A DNA stretch of 64,000 nucleotides from Rhodococcus yunnanensis NBRC 103083 (GCF_001895005.1 NZ_BCXH01000002.1:310001-374000), one strand, 5' to 3'; counted from the stretch's first letter, positions 26,287 through 34,704 are shown. Made by a program: numbers and translations. The notes: generated by a model from the letters alone, not told the origin.

Positions 26287-28053
26287 ATGTCGTCTGATAC
26301 TCACCTCTCTGAAGGCGTACGGCCTCCGTCCGCCGCCCACCACCCTCCCCCTACCGACCAACCCAAGCGGCGAGACCGCGTTCTGATCGCCATCAACATC
26401 GCGATCGGTGTCATCATTGCGTACTTGCTGCTCTTCCCCTTGGGAATGCTGCTGTTCAGCAGCTTGAAAGACAGCCAAACCAAGCTCCCGTTCCAGGTTC
26501 CGGGATTCACACTCGACAACTTCGTCGACGTCTTCACCTCCAAACGCGTCGTCGACGTTGCCCTCAACTCACTGATGTTCGTGGTCGGCACCGTCGCCGT
26601 CGCCCTCGTCATCAGCGTCGCACTCGCCTACCTATTCGAACGAACCGATATTCCGGGGCGTCGTTTCCTGGCACCCAGCACCCTGGCACCGATGGCCGTA
26701 CCGGCCACCGTCATGGCCGTGGCATGGGTACTTGCCGCCAACCCGACGAACGGCCCGATCGCGATCGCCATCGAGAAGGCCTTCGGGCTGACGATCAACA
26801 TCTACTCCCTGCCAGGCATGGTTCTCGTCGCCGCCATCTTCGGCGTACCGGGCATGTACATCATGCTCGCACCGACGTTCGCCCGATTGAACCTCGAGTT
26901 CGAAGAAGCTGCCGCTACGTCAGGCGCCACATGGTGGACACGCACCCGCAAAGTCGTTCTACCCCTGACGATGCCCGGCATCTCCGCTGCCAGCATGCTT
27001 CTGGTCGTCATCGCCCTCGAAGAGTTCGCAATCCCGGCCATTCTCGGCACACCCGGCCAGATCTATGTCTTCAGTAGCCTGATCCAAGCGTCGCTACAAC
27101 CGCCGTCAGGTCTGGCCAATTACGGCCAGGCAAGCGCGTACGGCGTCATGCTGGTCTTGCTGTCGCTCATCATGATCGCCGTCTACCGTCGGCAGACGCG
27201 CGAAGCACACCGCTTCCAAGTCGTCGGTGGAAAAGGCTACCGCTCCACCCCTGTTCGGATGGGACCCTGGCGATACCCGGTCTTCGCGCTGGTGACGCTG
27301 TACGTCCTGATCGCCATCATCATTCCAATTCTGACCTTGGTATGGACGAGCCTGACGCCATACCTCCAACCGATCAGCCTGGCCCACATCGGCGACTTGA
27401 GCTTCGCGAACTATTCGTCGATCTTCACCAATCCCCAACTGACACACGCCGTGATCAACACACTCGTGATCAGCGTCGTCACCGCGACGCTGACCGCACT
27501 CGCCGCGCTGTGGCTCGCCCTCGCCTCCACTCGAGCAGGCCGCCTCGGCAGCGCACTTTTCGACGCGTCCTTTCTTGTATTCGCAATCCCCAGCGTCGTG
27601 CTCGGCATGGCTGTACTTTTCCTCTACCTGTATCTACCCATTCCCATCTACGGTTCGATCTGGATCATCATCATCGCACTCACCACGCGATACATCCCAC
27701 GCGGTTCGCGCATGATCCAGACAGCACTGCTGCAACTCGACACCGGACTCGAAGAAGTCGGCAAGGTATCCGGTGCTTCGCCCGCTGTCGTGTTGCGCCG
27801 AGTGATCTTCCCCCTCGTCGCCCCCGCGGTGTCGAGCACATGGCTGTGGGTGTTCGCCAACTCCCTCGGCGAACTACCTATCGCACTACTGCTTTCCGGG
27901 GCGGACAACCGCACCGTGGTCGTGCTGCTATGGGACATGATCGGAGAGAGCGCCGACTACCCCGAAGCCAGCGCACTCGCTGTCCTCCTCCTCGCTGTCT
28001 CCTCCGTTGCCGTGTGGTGGATCAACCGCCGTGGCTTCCAACAACACACCTGA
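26287..28053 (+). CDS. ABC transporter permease (fused, two-domain FbpB type)
   Basis: A 588-residue inner-membrane protein made of two permease halves. It has about 12 hydrophobic segments, beginning at 31-56 (VLIAINIAIGVIIAYLLLF), and two EAA loops that contact the ATPase, at about 205 (EEAAATSGATWWTRTRKVV) and 489 (EEVGKVSGASPAVVLRRVI). The fused arrangement and length match the FbpB/AfuB group. TGGAGA precedes ATG 26287. It lies between the binding-protein and ATPase genes. Confidence 0.9.
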   Translation: MSSDTHLSEGVRPPSAAHHPPPTDQPKRRDRVLIAINIAIGVIIAYLLLFPLGMLLFSSLKDSQTKLPFQVPGFTLDNFVDVFTSKRVVDVALNSLMFVVGTVAVALVISVALAYLFERTDIPGRRFLAPSTLAPMAVPATVMAVAWVLAANPTNGPIAIAIEKAFGLTINIYSLPGMVLVAAIFGVPGMYIMLAPTFARLNLEFEEAAATSGATWWTRTRKVVLPLTMPGISAASMLLVVIALEEFAIPAILGTPGQIYVFSSLIQASLQPPSGLANYGQASAYGVMLVLLSLIMIAVYRRQTREAHRFQVVGGKGYRSTPVRMGPWRYPVFALVTLYVLIAIIIPILTLVWTSLTPYLQPISLAHIGDLSFANYSSIFTNPQLTHAVINTLVISVVTATLTALAALWLALASTRAGRLGSALFDASFLVFAIPSVVLGMAVLFLYLYLPIPIYGSIWIIIIALTTRYIPRGSRMIQTALLQLDTGLEEVGKVSGASPAVVLRRVIFPLVAPAVSSTWLWVFANSLGELPIALLLSGADNRTVVVLLWDMIGESADYPEASALAVLLLAVSSVAVWWINRRGFQQHT

Positions 28054-28064
28054 GGTGCCTGACC

Positions 28065-29207
28065 ATGAACAATGGAAGATCGTCCCAGCATTCCGTCGAG
28101 ATCGCCGGACTCGAGAAAAGTTTCGTCCGGTCCGGAAGCACCGAAAAGAGTCGCGGCATCGACGACGTCAGTTTCGTCGTCCCGAAGAATCACTTCTTCA
28201 CCCTGCTCGGCCCCAGCGGATGCGGCAAGACGACCACCCTGCGATGCCTCGCAGGCCTGGAGACCGCGGACCGCGGCGAGATTCGCATGAACGGTGAAGC
28301 GGTGTTCTCCGCTGCCGAGAAACGCGACGTCGCCCCACACAACCGACCTATTGCCATGGTGCCTCAGTCCTACGGCATCTGGCCGCACATGAAGGTGTTC
28401 GACAACGCCGCCTTCCCGCTGCGGTACGGGCGCAAGACCTACCCGCGCAACGAACAGCTACGCCGTGTGAACACCATGCTCGAACAAGTTGGGCTCTCGG
28501 AATACTCCGATCGATGGGCGACCCAACTCAGTGGCGGTCAACAACAGCGCCTGGCCCTCGCACGCGCTCTCCTCTGTGAGCCAGAAGTTCTTCTCCTCGA
28601 CGAACCGCTGTCCAACCTCGACGCCAAACTGCGTTCTCAACTCCGCGCGGAGTTGCGCTCCTTCCAGCAAAAGTTCGGCGTCACAACCGTGTACGTAACA
28701 CATGATCAATGAGAGGCGCTCGCGATGTCCGACACCATCGTCGTGATGAACCGCGGACGTATCGAACAGATCGGCTCACCCGGAGAAATCTACGACTCGC
28801 CTGCCTCCCGATTCGTAGCCGACTTCGTGGGCAGCGCAAATCTGATACCCGGGCGGATCGACAGCCACGAAGGCGACCGAGCGGTCGATGCGAAAACAAG
28901 TATCGGAATGATCCGATGCGAGCGGTTCAATCCTTCCCCCACCCCGATGAGCGCGGGTCAGGAGATGTTCGTATGTATCAGGCCGGAAAATCTCCGCATC
29001 GACACCTCGGGTGACCGGCAGGACCGCGTCAACTGCTTCACCGCACGTGTCGCGTCGACCGAATATCTCGGCGACCGGCAAGAAGCAGTTGTCACCATCG
29101 GTGACGTGTCGATGCGTGTGCACGCCGATGCACACCTCACTGCACGCCCCGGCGATGACGTCACCGTCATCCTGGACCCCGCCAGAACCATCGCGTTGTG
29201 GTCCTGA
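28065..29207 (+). pseudogene. ABC transporter ATP-binding protein (FbpC type), interrupted by in-frame TGA
   Basis: The 381-codon reading frame encodes a full-length FbpC-like ATPase apart from one TGA at codon 216. Before it lie Walker A (GPSGCGKTT, 49-57), Q-loop (MVPQSYGIWPHM), signature LSGGQQQR (about 154), Walker B (VLLLDEP, about 175) and the switch His213 (VTHDQ). After it the frame continues at once with [20 protein letters not shown] and a C-terminal TOBE region, as in intact relatives. Options are a nonsense mutation, a base error, or two polypeptides: GAGAGG lies 8 bases before ATG 28725, which could restart translation. Everything else in the frame looks conserved, so decay would be recent. 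Confidence 0.85.
28710..28712 (+). other. in-frame TGA directly after the ATPase switch motif
   Basis: The codons read ACA CAT GAT CAA TGA GAG GCG CTC GCG ATG. Relatives have THDQ, one variable residue (Glu, Arg, Thr, Ser or Trp), then EALAMSD. A single change from CGA, TCA or TGG would give this stop. The flanking frame is unbroken for more than 150 codons on either side. Confidence 0.9.
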
Positions 29208-29264
29208 ACTGCGGTTGCTGTTGACAACGACCGATACGGAGTGAACCCGTCGACACACAGATGC

Positions 29265-29302
29265 GCCAGGGTGCAGAACTCGATACGGTTCTGCACCCTG
29301 GC
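29265..29302. terminator. bidirectional hairpin terminator
   Basis: Perfect 15-bp arms (29265-29279 and 29288-29302, core CCAGGGTGCAGAAC) enclose an 8-base loop. It lies between the end of the ABC operon (29207) and the stop of the converging GntR gene (29325). There is no clear T-run, as is common in high-GC actinobacteria. Confidence 0.85.
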
Positions 29303-29324
29303 CGATCCCTATTGTGCGACAGTG

Positions 29325-30020
29325 CTATTGAGCGTCGAAGTTCAACTGAAGCGCACGGCGGGCGGACGAAAGATGATGCCGCATCGTGGCGGCCGCGGCC
29401 TCCGGATTGTGAGTCACGATGGCAGCAAGGATCGCTTCGTGCTCACGGACCGAATCCACCCGCGGTAGCTCGAGTTCTTCGTTGCGATACTGTCTCAACA
29501 CCAGCGGGTGAAGCAGGCTGTCGACGAACCGAGCAAGTGTGACCTGACGTGCCGCATGCTTCACCTGGGCATGAAATTCGCGATTCAATTTCCAGTACTC
29601 TTGCCGCCCACCCGGCACCTGCCAGTCCCACATCTGCCGACACGTTTTCGTCATTGCCGCGATGTCTTCGTCCGTCGCGCGCTCGGCGGCTTTCGCCGCC
29701 AACGCCGACTCCAACACGGCGCGGGTCTCCAGAATCTCGATAGCCTCGTCCACCGTGAACGAACGCGTCCGGGCACTCCTGTTGGCCTCGGTCGAGACGT
29801 ACCCCTCCTGCGCCAGACGGGCAAGCACCGAACGTATTGTGCCGCGAGAGACCCCCAACTGAGTAGTGAGCTCCGATTCGGTCAAACGCGAACCCGGTTC
29901 GTAATGACCGGAAAGGATGATCGCCCGTAGATCCGTGTAGGCCTGTTCGGTCCGGGTCGCGCCGGCATCCGCAACCCCATCGACCGACGTACCGCTGCTC
30001 GTCGATTCGACGGATGTCAT
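29325..30020 (-). CDS. GntR-family transcriptional regulator (FCD subgroup)
   Basis: A 231-residue regulator. The N-terminal winged helix at about 25-90 includes LTESELTTQLGVSRGTIRSV and LARLAQEGYV. The C-terminal FCD helical domain has likely metal or ligand His residues in FHAQVKHAA, VREHEAILAAI and ATMRHHLSSARR. It lies after the ABC operon, in the opposite direction, and is the only regulator within the 15.7-30 kb locus. FCD regulators often bind TTGT-N3-ACAA, and such palindromes occur in the divergent promoter and upstream of this gene. Control by an aromatic or organic acid is inferred. Confidence 0.9.
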   Translation of the reverse strand: MTSVESTSSGTSVDGVADAGATRTEQAYTDLRAIILSGHYEPGSRLTESELTTQLGVSRGTIRSVLARLAQEGYVSTEANRSARTRSFTVDEAIEILETRAVLESALAAKAAERATDEDIAAMTKTCRQMWDWQVPGGRQEYWKLNREFHAQVKHAARQVTLARFVDSLLHPLVLRQYRNEELELPRVDSVREHEAILAAIVTHNPEAAAATMRHHLSSARRALQLNFDAQ

Positions 30021-30365
30021 GAAGATGTCCCGCGGATTGCCCTGATCCCTGACCTACCGTCACTCTGCCCAGGCACTCCCCATCGGTCGAACCCGCGCCC
30101 GATATGCCGGATCGTAGGGCGTCGTCTGATCATGATCCCCTCGCGCTTGTTGTCCTACGAAAACCGAAGTAGGTACCGGTTCGGGCCGTGAGCCGGGGCG
30201 AATGAGCACTGCGTACGGGGTATATGTGACGGCGCAGCCCCAACTCAGACATCGAATTGTCCCACAATCTTACATCACGACGGGTGGGTTCGCCTCCGAT
30301 TGTGGACTGCGTGAAACCGCGCGGTGGGGCAAGAGCGGCGCAATCGGCCGCGCTGCGGACGATTG
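30021..30365. other. intergenic region upstream of GntR, with a TTGT-N3-ACAA palindrome
   Basis: These 345 bases hold no convincing gene. They contain the promoter side of the GntR gene, the palindrome at 30256-30268, and the 3' side of the mycothiol-dependent enzyme gene. Short open frames here have no ribosome sites. Confidence 0.6.
30256..30268. promoter_or_regulatory. TTGT-N3-ACAA operator candidate (GntR upstream)
   Basis: ATTGTCCCACAAT has perfect 5-bp arms around CCC and the same TTGT-N3-ACAA core as the two palindromes in the divergent promoter (22909 and 23014). It lies 236 bases upstream of the GntR start, rather far for simple autorepression, so a distal promoter or a titration site is possible. 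Confidence 0.45.
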
Positions 30366-31127
30366 TCAGAGCGGCAGCGGGTGACCGAGAAGGCCGGTGG
30401 CTTCGCCGCGGCCGGAAAGGACCGAGCAGAACTCGACGGCGTCGATCTCGATGGTCTCGCCGCCCTCGCCTGCGCGGTACGAGCCGCCGGCCGGGCCGGT
30501 CAGGGTGAGACTGAACGGCTTGCCGTGCGTGCCTGCCCATTCAGCGACAATATCGGCGATGAGACGGCCGTCGTGCGCGGCGTCGACGTCGAGGCCGGTG
30601 CCGGCGGCACGCACGATATCGATCCGGTGCATCCAGACGTCGCGGGTAAATCCGACATCGAACAAGTACGCAACCGGCTGCCGCCCCACCGGGGCAGGCA
30701 GGTTGAGCAGGGGCAACTTGGCGATCGGGCGGGGCAGCTTCGTGCGAGCATCGATTGCCTTCGGGGCGATCTTGTCCCACTCCGCCATCAGCTGCTCGGG
30801 CGAGCTGGCCGTCCGCTCACGGACCTGCAGCTCGTTCATCCCGTCCCACCAGTACTGTCCGCCGATCTCTGCGATCAGCGGCTTGCCCCTGCGCACTTGC
30901 CGGACGAACTCGGGCACCGACGCCTGGCCGGCGGCCGATCCGACGATGTGGGCAGCGACGGCATGCACATCCCACAGCGCACACGCGGTGGGCTTGCCCC
31001 AGTCTCCCGAGTGGAGGTCGCGCAGCGCGGCAGCGAACTTGTCGCTTTCGACTGCAGCAATCCGCATCGCCTCCTTGTGCTCGATCCGGGGGATCGTGGT
31101 GATGTCTGCGTACGTGGGACTAGTCAT
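30366..31127 (-). CDS. mycothiol-dependent maleylpyruvate-isomerase-family protein
   Basis: A 253-residue DinB-fold protein of the MDMPI group that uses mycothiol, the actinobacterial thiol. The metal-binding N-terminal half shows CALWDVHAVAAHIVGSAAG and FTRDVWMHRIDIVRAAG; the C-terminal part is a small beta domain. Characterised relatives include maleylpyruvate isomerase and mycothiol S-transferases for detoxification. The TetR gene 44 bases upstream, in the same direction, suggests inducible detoxification. No gentisate-pathway genes are adjacent, so isomerase activity is not implied. Confidence 0.87.
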   Translation of the reverse strand: MTSPTYADITTIPRIEHKEAMRIAAVESDKFAAALRDLHSGDWGKPTACALWDVHAVAAHIVGSAAGQASVPEFVRQVRRGKPLIAEIGGQYWWDGMNELQVRERTASSPEQLMAEWDKIAPKAIDARTKLPRPIAKLPLLNLPAPVGRQPVAYLFDVGFTRDVWMHRIDIVRAAGTGLDVDAAHDGRLIADIVAEWAGTHGKPFSLTLTGPAGGSYRAGEGGETIEIDAVEFCSVLSGRGEATGLLGHPLPL

Positions 31128-31171
31128 GGTCTGCCTCTCGAATCAACGTGCGGGTGAGGGAAAGTGGTGAA

Positions 31172-31762
31172 TCAGGTCAACGGCTGAATTGCGCCGCGCA
31201 GGAACATGGCGACGACACGGGGCACGTGCTCTACCCACCGATCACCGCCTGGATCGTTTGCTATCTGCTGATCGCACAGGCCGGCGACCAGCGAGCTGAA
31301 GATGTCGACGTCGTCCTGGTGCTCGATTCCGGTGCGGCCGAGCACCGCTCGGGCCCGGCCGTAGAACTCGAGAGCGGCATCCCAGGACGCGGGCGACGGT
31401 GCGAAGCCCGGGATCGTGCGTTGGAAGAGAAGTTGGTGCACAACCGGGTCGCCGCTCGCGAAGCGCACGAGCAGCGCGACGAAATGCTCGACTGCGGAGC
31501 GTGGTTCGGCGGGCAGCGGTCGATCGTCCAGGTACGCAACGAGGCGGCGGTACCCGTCGGCGAACATCGCATCGTAAAGGTCGAACTTGGAGGCGAAATA
31601 GACGTACAGCGACGGCTGACGCAGATCGACACGGGCGGCCAGATCGCGCAACGAGATCAATGCCAGTCCGTCGCGTTCGGCCAACAGCCAAGCCTCACTC
31701 AAGATCGCGGTGATCTTCGCGTCCCGCCTGGCTTGGCGGGGGTCGATCTGCGTGTTCGACAT
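31172..31762 (-). CDS. TetR-family transcriptional regulator
   Basis: A 196-residue repressor with its helix-turn-helix at about 34-58 (LRDLAARVDLRQPSLYVYFA) and a TetR/AcrR-like C-terminal domain (AVEHFVALLVRFASGDP). It precedes and probably controls the mycothiol-dependent enzyme gene in one operon. Two CTATC-N3-GATAG palindromes just upstream of its ATG (31770-31802) indicate autoregulation. Confidence 0.9.
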   Translation of the reverse strand: MSNTQIDPRQARRDAKITAILSEAWLLAERDGLALISLRDLAARVDLRQPSLYVYFASKFDLYDAMFADGYRRLVAYLDDRPLPAEPRSAVEHFVALLVRFASGDPVVHQLLFQRTIPGFAPSPASWDAALEFYGRARAVLGRTGIEHQDDVDIFSSLVAGLCDQQIANDPGGDRWVEHVPRVVAMFLRGAIQPLT

Positions 31763-31769
31763 CAGCCTC

Positions 31770-31802
31770 TCCTATCGTCGATAGGAAAACTATCAGCGAT
31801 AG
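31770..31802. promoter_or_regulatory. paired CTATC-N3-GATAG operators
   Basis: TCCTATC-GTC-GATAGGA (31770-31786) and CTATC-AGC-GATAG (31790-31802) are two inverted repeats with centres 18 bp apart. They lie 8-40 bases upstream of the TetR start, where a repressor would block transcription. Paired sites at this spacing suit cooperative binding by two TetR dimers. Confidence 0.7.
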
Positions 31803-31938
31803 GACCTGGGTTGTCAAGGCCACCTTCATTCATTGCACCGCGGCGCGCCCGTTGCGGACCAGCCCGATCGAGGCATCGTCCGATCTCGAATGCAGACCCG
31901 AGGTATTAACTGGACGATCGTTCGTATATATTTACCGA

Positions 31939-32574
31939 ATGGTGTCATCGGATGGACGACGGGTTCGCGGCGATCGAGCTCGCACTGCAATCCTCGAACG
32001 CGCAGCCGACATCGCGTCGGCAGAAGGCCTGGAGGGATTGTCGCTCGGACGACTCGCCACCGAGTGCGCCGTCAGCAAGAGCAACGTCGCCGCACTCTTC
32101 GGCGGAAAGCAACAGCTGCAACTCGCCGCCGTGGCCTACGCCAGTGAGGTATTTCAAGAACACGTCGTCGTGCCCACGCTCGACGGCGATAGCGGTCTAC
32201 CACGTCTGCATGCCCTGTACCGCAACTGGATCGACTACTCACGGCGCCGCATCTTCTCTGGCGGGTGCTTCTTCGCCGCGGTAGGCGCCGAGTTCGACGC
32301 ACGACCGGGACAGGTGCGCGATGCGCTCCAACAGGGGCGCCGCACATGGCTTGCCCTGCAAGAGAACTTGGTCACCGAGGCACAGACCCAAGGCGCACTC
32401 GATGACAACCTCGATCCCGGCCAGCTGGTGTTCGAACTCGACGCCTGCATGGTGGCCGCCAACAGCCACTCGCTGCTCTTCGACGACGATTCGGCGTACG
32501 ACCGAGCGTGGTCGGCCATCACTTCCCGCATCGGCACATCTCACACTGACCGTCAACATGACGAAAGGACTTGA
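31939..32574 (+). CDS. TetR-family transcriptional regulator
   Basis: A 211-residue regulator with its helix-turn-helix at about 33-56 (SLGRLATECAVSKSNVAALF) and a C-terminal domain of the TetR_C_11-like kind (RRIFSGGCFFAAVGAEFDAR). ATG 31939 lies close behind an AT-rich TATATATTT element and has no ribosome site, so the mRNA may be leaderless. It precedes the metallo-hydrolase gene by 5 bases, and both form one transcription unit. Confidence 0.87.
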   Translation: MVSSDGRRVRGDRARTAILERAADIASAEGLEGLSLGRLATECAVSKSNVAALFGGKQQLQLAAVAYASEVFQEHVVVPTLDGDSGLPRLHALYRNWIDYSRRRIFSGGCFFAAVGAEFDARPGQVRDALQQGRRTWLALQENLVTEAQTQGALDDNLDPGQLVFELDACMVAANSHSLLFDDDSAYDRAWSAITSRIGTSHTDRQHDERT

Positions 32575-32579
32575 ACAGC

Positions 32580-33386
32580 ATGCACATTCGTCGTCTCGGC
32601 TGGGCCGGAATCGAGGTACTGGCCCAAGGCCAGTCCGTGGTCGTCGACTACGTGAGGAAATCTGCTCCCCTACTCACCAGGGCACTGCCCGCGGGCAGTC
32701 TGGTTCCAACGCTGCACACCCCGGCGCTGGCCGCTCTCGTGACCCACTTACACGCTGACCACACCGACGTCGGCGCAATCGAATCCGCAGTGGGCGCCGG
32801 CGGCGTGGTGTTACGCCCTGCCCCGTTCGAAGGTACTCCCGCAGAAGCCGTGTGGACCGCGCAACAGGAGCAGGCCCTCGACGCCAGTAGCCTCGAGGTC
32901 CGCATCGTCTCCGAATGGGATCGCATGCAGCTCGGCCCCTACACCATCACTGCAGTACCAGCCGTCGACGGCTTGGGCGACCCACAAGTCAACTGGGTGA
33001 TCGAGGCCGAGGGCGTCCGAGTCTTCCATGGCGGGGACACGATGTTCCACGGTTACTGGTGGCTCATCGCCGGGCGGCTGGGCCCGATCGACGTGGCCGC
33101 ACTACCTATCAACGGAGCCGTGGTGGACTTTCCCCACCAGCAGCCGCCCAGCACGTTGCCCGCAGCGATGACGCCGGATCAAGCCGTCCGGGCCGCTACG
33201 ATCCTGAAGGCAAAGATGTTGCTGCCCATACACTTCGGCGTCGACGAGCCCCCGATGTACGCCGAAGACGGCGAACCACTGGTTCGGTTGCGCGTCGCCG
33301 CGGACCTGGCTGCGCAGCGAGTCGTCGACCTGGATCCGGGCCGAGCACTCGACGTCTCAGCAGCAGCCAACTCGCTGATGCATTGA
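32580..33386 (+). CDS. MBL-fold metal-dependent hydrolase (UlaG-like)
   Basis: A 268-residue metallo-beta-lactamase-fold protein. The metal motif HLHADH (His56, His58, Asp60, His61) is complete, with further ligands in VFHGGDTMFHG and LPIHFG. The arrangement resembles UlaG-like lactonases and other cytosolic hydrolases. AAAGGA lies 10 bases before ATG 32580. Co-transcription with the TetR gene suggests a response to the hydrolase's own substrate. Its stop codon lies inside the first unit of an 8-bp tandem repeat. Confidence 0.88.
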   Translation: MHIRRLGWAGIEVLAQGQSVVVDYVRKSAPLLTRALPAGSLVPTLHTPALAALVTHLHADHTDVGAIESAVGAGGVVLRPAPFEGTPAEAVWTAQQEQALDASSLEVRIVSEWDRMQLGPYTITAVPAVDGLGDPQVNWVIEAEGVRVFHGGDTMFHGYWWLIAGRLGPIDVAALPINGAVVDFPHQQPPSTLPAAMTPDQAVRAATILKAKMLLPIHFGVDEPPMYAEDGEPLVRLRVAADLAAQRVVDLDPGRALDVSAAANSLMH

Positions 33387-33419
33387 TGCGTTGATGCGTT
33401 GATGCGTTGATGCGTTGAT
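33383..33419. repeat. 8-bp tandem repeat, 4.6 copies
   Basis: TTGATGCG occurs four times without change from 33383 to 33414, followed by TTGAT. The first unit contains the stop codon of the metallo-hydrolase gene, so gain or loss of units would not alter the protein. Confidence 0.95.
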
Positions 33420-33435
33420 CCAATTTTCACATCGG

Positions 33436-33575
33436 CATCATCATCATCATCATGTGCATACACATCATCATCATGTGCATCATGTCCATGTTCGCCATTC
33501 CCACTGCACTCATTCCCACTGCACTCATCTCCACTGCATCCAGCTCCAGGCAACTGCATCCAGCTCCCGGCAACG
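33436..33575. repeat. cluster of CAT-triplet, 15-bp and 20-bp repeats
   Basis: Six CAT triplets (33436-33453) are followed by further CATCATCATGTG-type runs to 33489. The 15-bp unit CATTCCCACTGCACT occurs at 33496-33510 and 33511-33525, then diverges. A 20-bp unit beginning GCATCCAGCTCC occurs at 33536-33555 and 33556-33575 with two differences. In one plus-strand frame (33415-33672, TTG start) this reads as a His-rich peptide, and on the minus strand as a Met-rich one. Neither has a ribosome site, so I do not call a gene. The rest of 33387-33825 holds nothing recognisable. Confidence 0.85.
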
Positions 33576-33825
33576 TACAACGCAGCGCAGCCTGATCATC
33601 GAGCAGAACAGACGGACCTGGCCGATTCGACGCAGACGATGCCTGAGCGTGCGATACCCCAGCGTCGCATGAAGTCCTCTGCACACGCGATGGCCATTGG
33701 TCGTGAATCGCCGAGCCTGATCCGACACCACCGATGGCTTAGTGCTCTACACGCTCTATGCATGCTGTACCCGCACGGATCGGCACTGGATCTTCGAAAT
33801 GAAGCTGTCTTGTGCACCTGCGCGA

Positions 33826-34704
33826 TCATCGAACGATCAGAACAGCGCATTCGGAGTGATGCACGAGATTCTGACTCACCGAGCCCAGAGCAACACTTCG
33901 CAGGGCGCCACGGCCTCGGGACCCTACCGCTACGATCCATGCGCTCGAAGACAGCGCACGCAGCCCTCGCGAGGGTGTGGATTCCGCGCTCACCGTGGAC
34001 AGGATCACATCGGGGTACTTCTCACGCATGGGTGCAACGTATGTGCGCAGCCAGCGTTCCTCGTCGGCTCGAACCTTGACCCAGTCGATGTAGCCGGCTC
34101 CGATTGCGGAGACGGCCTCGGCCGCAAGTCCCCAGTAGTTCGCGGCAATCAGGCGCCTACCCAATGTCTGTGCCATTTCCATTCCGAGCTCGAAGGCCCG
34201 GTTCGACTGCTCACTACCGTCGACACCGACGACTACCGGACGTCTGTCGTTTCCTGGATCGGCACCTTCTCTCCACACCAACACAGGACCCTGTGCGTGA
34301 TTGACGACGCGAATGATGCTGCTGCCCAGCACGACGTCGCGTGTGTAACCGGACTTCTTCGCACCCAGAACCACAAGCTCCGCCGGAGTCGTCGACGCGA
34401 AGGAAGCGAACGTTCCGTCTACGCTGAACGACTCGACACACAGGTCCAGCGAAACAGCTCGTGCGGTTACCTCGGCGCGAGCGAGATATTGCTGGCCAAG
34501 TCGGTGAAGTTCGTTCTCCAGTGCGCCGCCGTCGACGAACGCCGCCGATCCGTACCAATCGCCGCCGGGAACTGTATGCACGAGCCACAGGGGCGCGTGG
34601 ACAAGGGCGGCGTACGACGCAGCCCACCGCACGGCGGCGACAGCCTCGTCGGAGCCGTCGATACCGACCACAACGGGTCGCTCTCGTACAGTCGAACCGT
34701 TCAT
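33826..34704 (-). CDS. universal stress protein, two UspA domains in tandem
   Basis: A 292-residue protein with two UspA-type nucleotide-binding domains: domain 1 at about 10-145 (RPVVVGIDGSDEAVAAVRWA) and domain 2 at about 155-290 (RPVVVGVDGSEQSNRAFELG). Domain 2 has the ATP motif G-2x-G-9x-GS complete (GSRGRGALRSVALGS); domain 1 has a looser version (GAKKSGYTRDVVLGSS). ATG 34704 has GGAAAG 7 bases upstream. Tandem Usp proteins of this type belong to the hypoxia/dormancy regulon of mycobacteria, and dormancy-type neighbours follow here. Confidence 0.9.
   Translation of the reverse strand: MNGSTVRERPVVVGIDGSDEAVAAVRWAASYAALVHAPLWLVHTVPGGDWYGSAAFVDGGALENELHRLGQQYLARAEVTARAVSLDLCVESFSVDGTFASFASTTPAELVVLGAKKSGYTRDVVLGSSIIRVVNHAQGPVLVWREGADPGNDRRPVVVGVDGSEQSNRAFELGMEMAQTLGRRLIAANYWGLAAEAVSAIGAGYIDWVKVRADEERWLRTYVAPMREKYPDVILSTVSAESTPSRGLRALSSSAWIVAVGSRGRGALRSVALGSVSQNLVHHSECAVLIVR

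Noticed and set aside
28710..28712. TGA as selenocysteine codon
   Set aside because: The position in relatives holds varied residues and never Cys or Sec, there is no redox role for it, and no selenocysteine insertion structure is evident.
33415..33672. His-rich 85-residue protein
   Set aside because: TTG start without ribosome site, entirely made of short tandem repeats, and the opposite strand is equally open. Kept only as a finding about the repeats.
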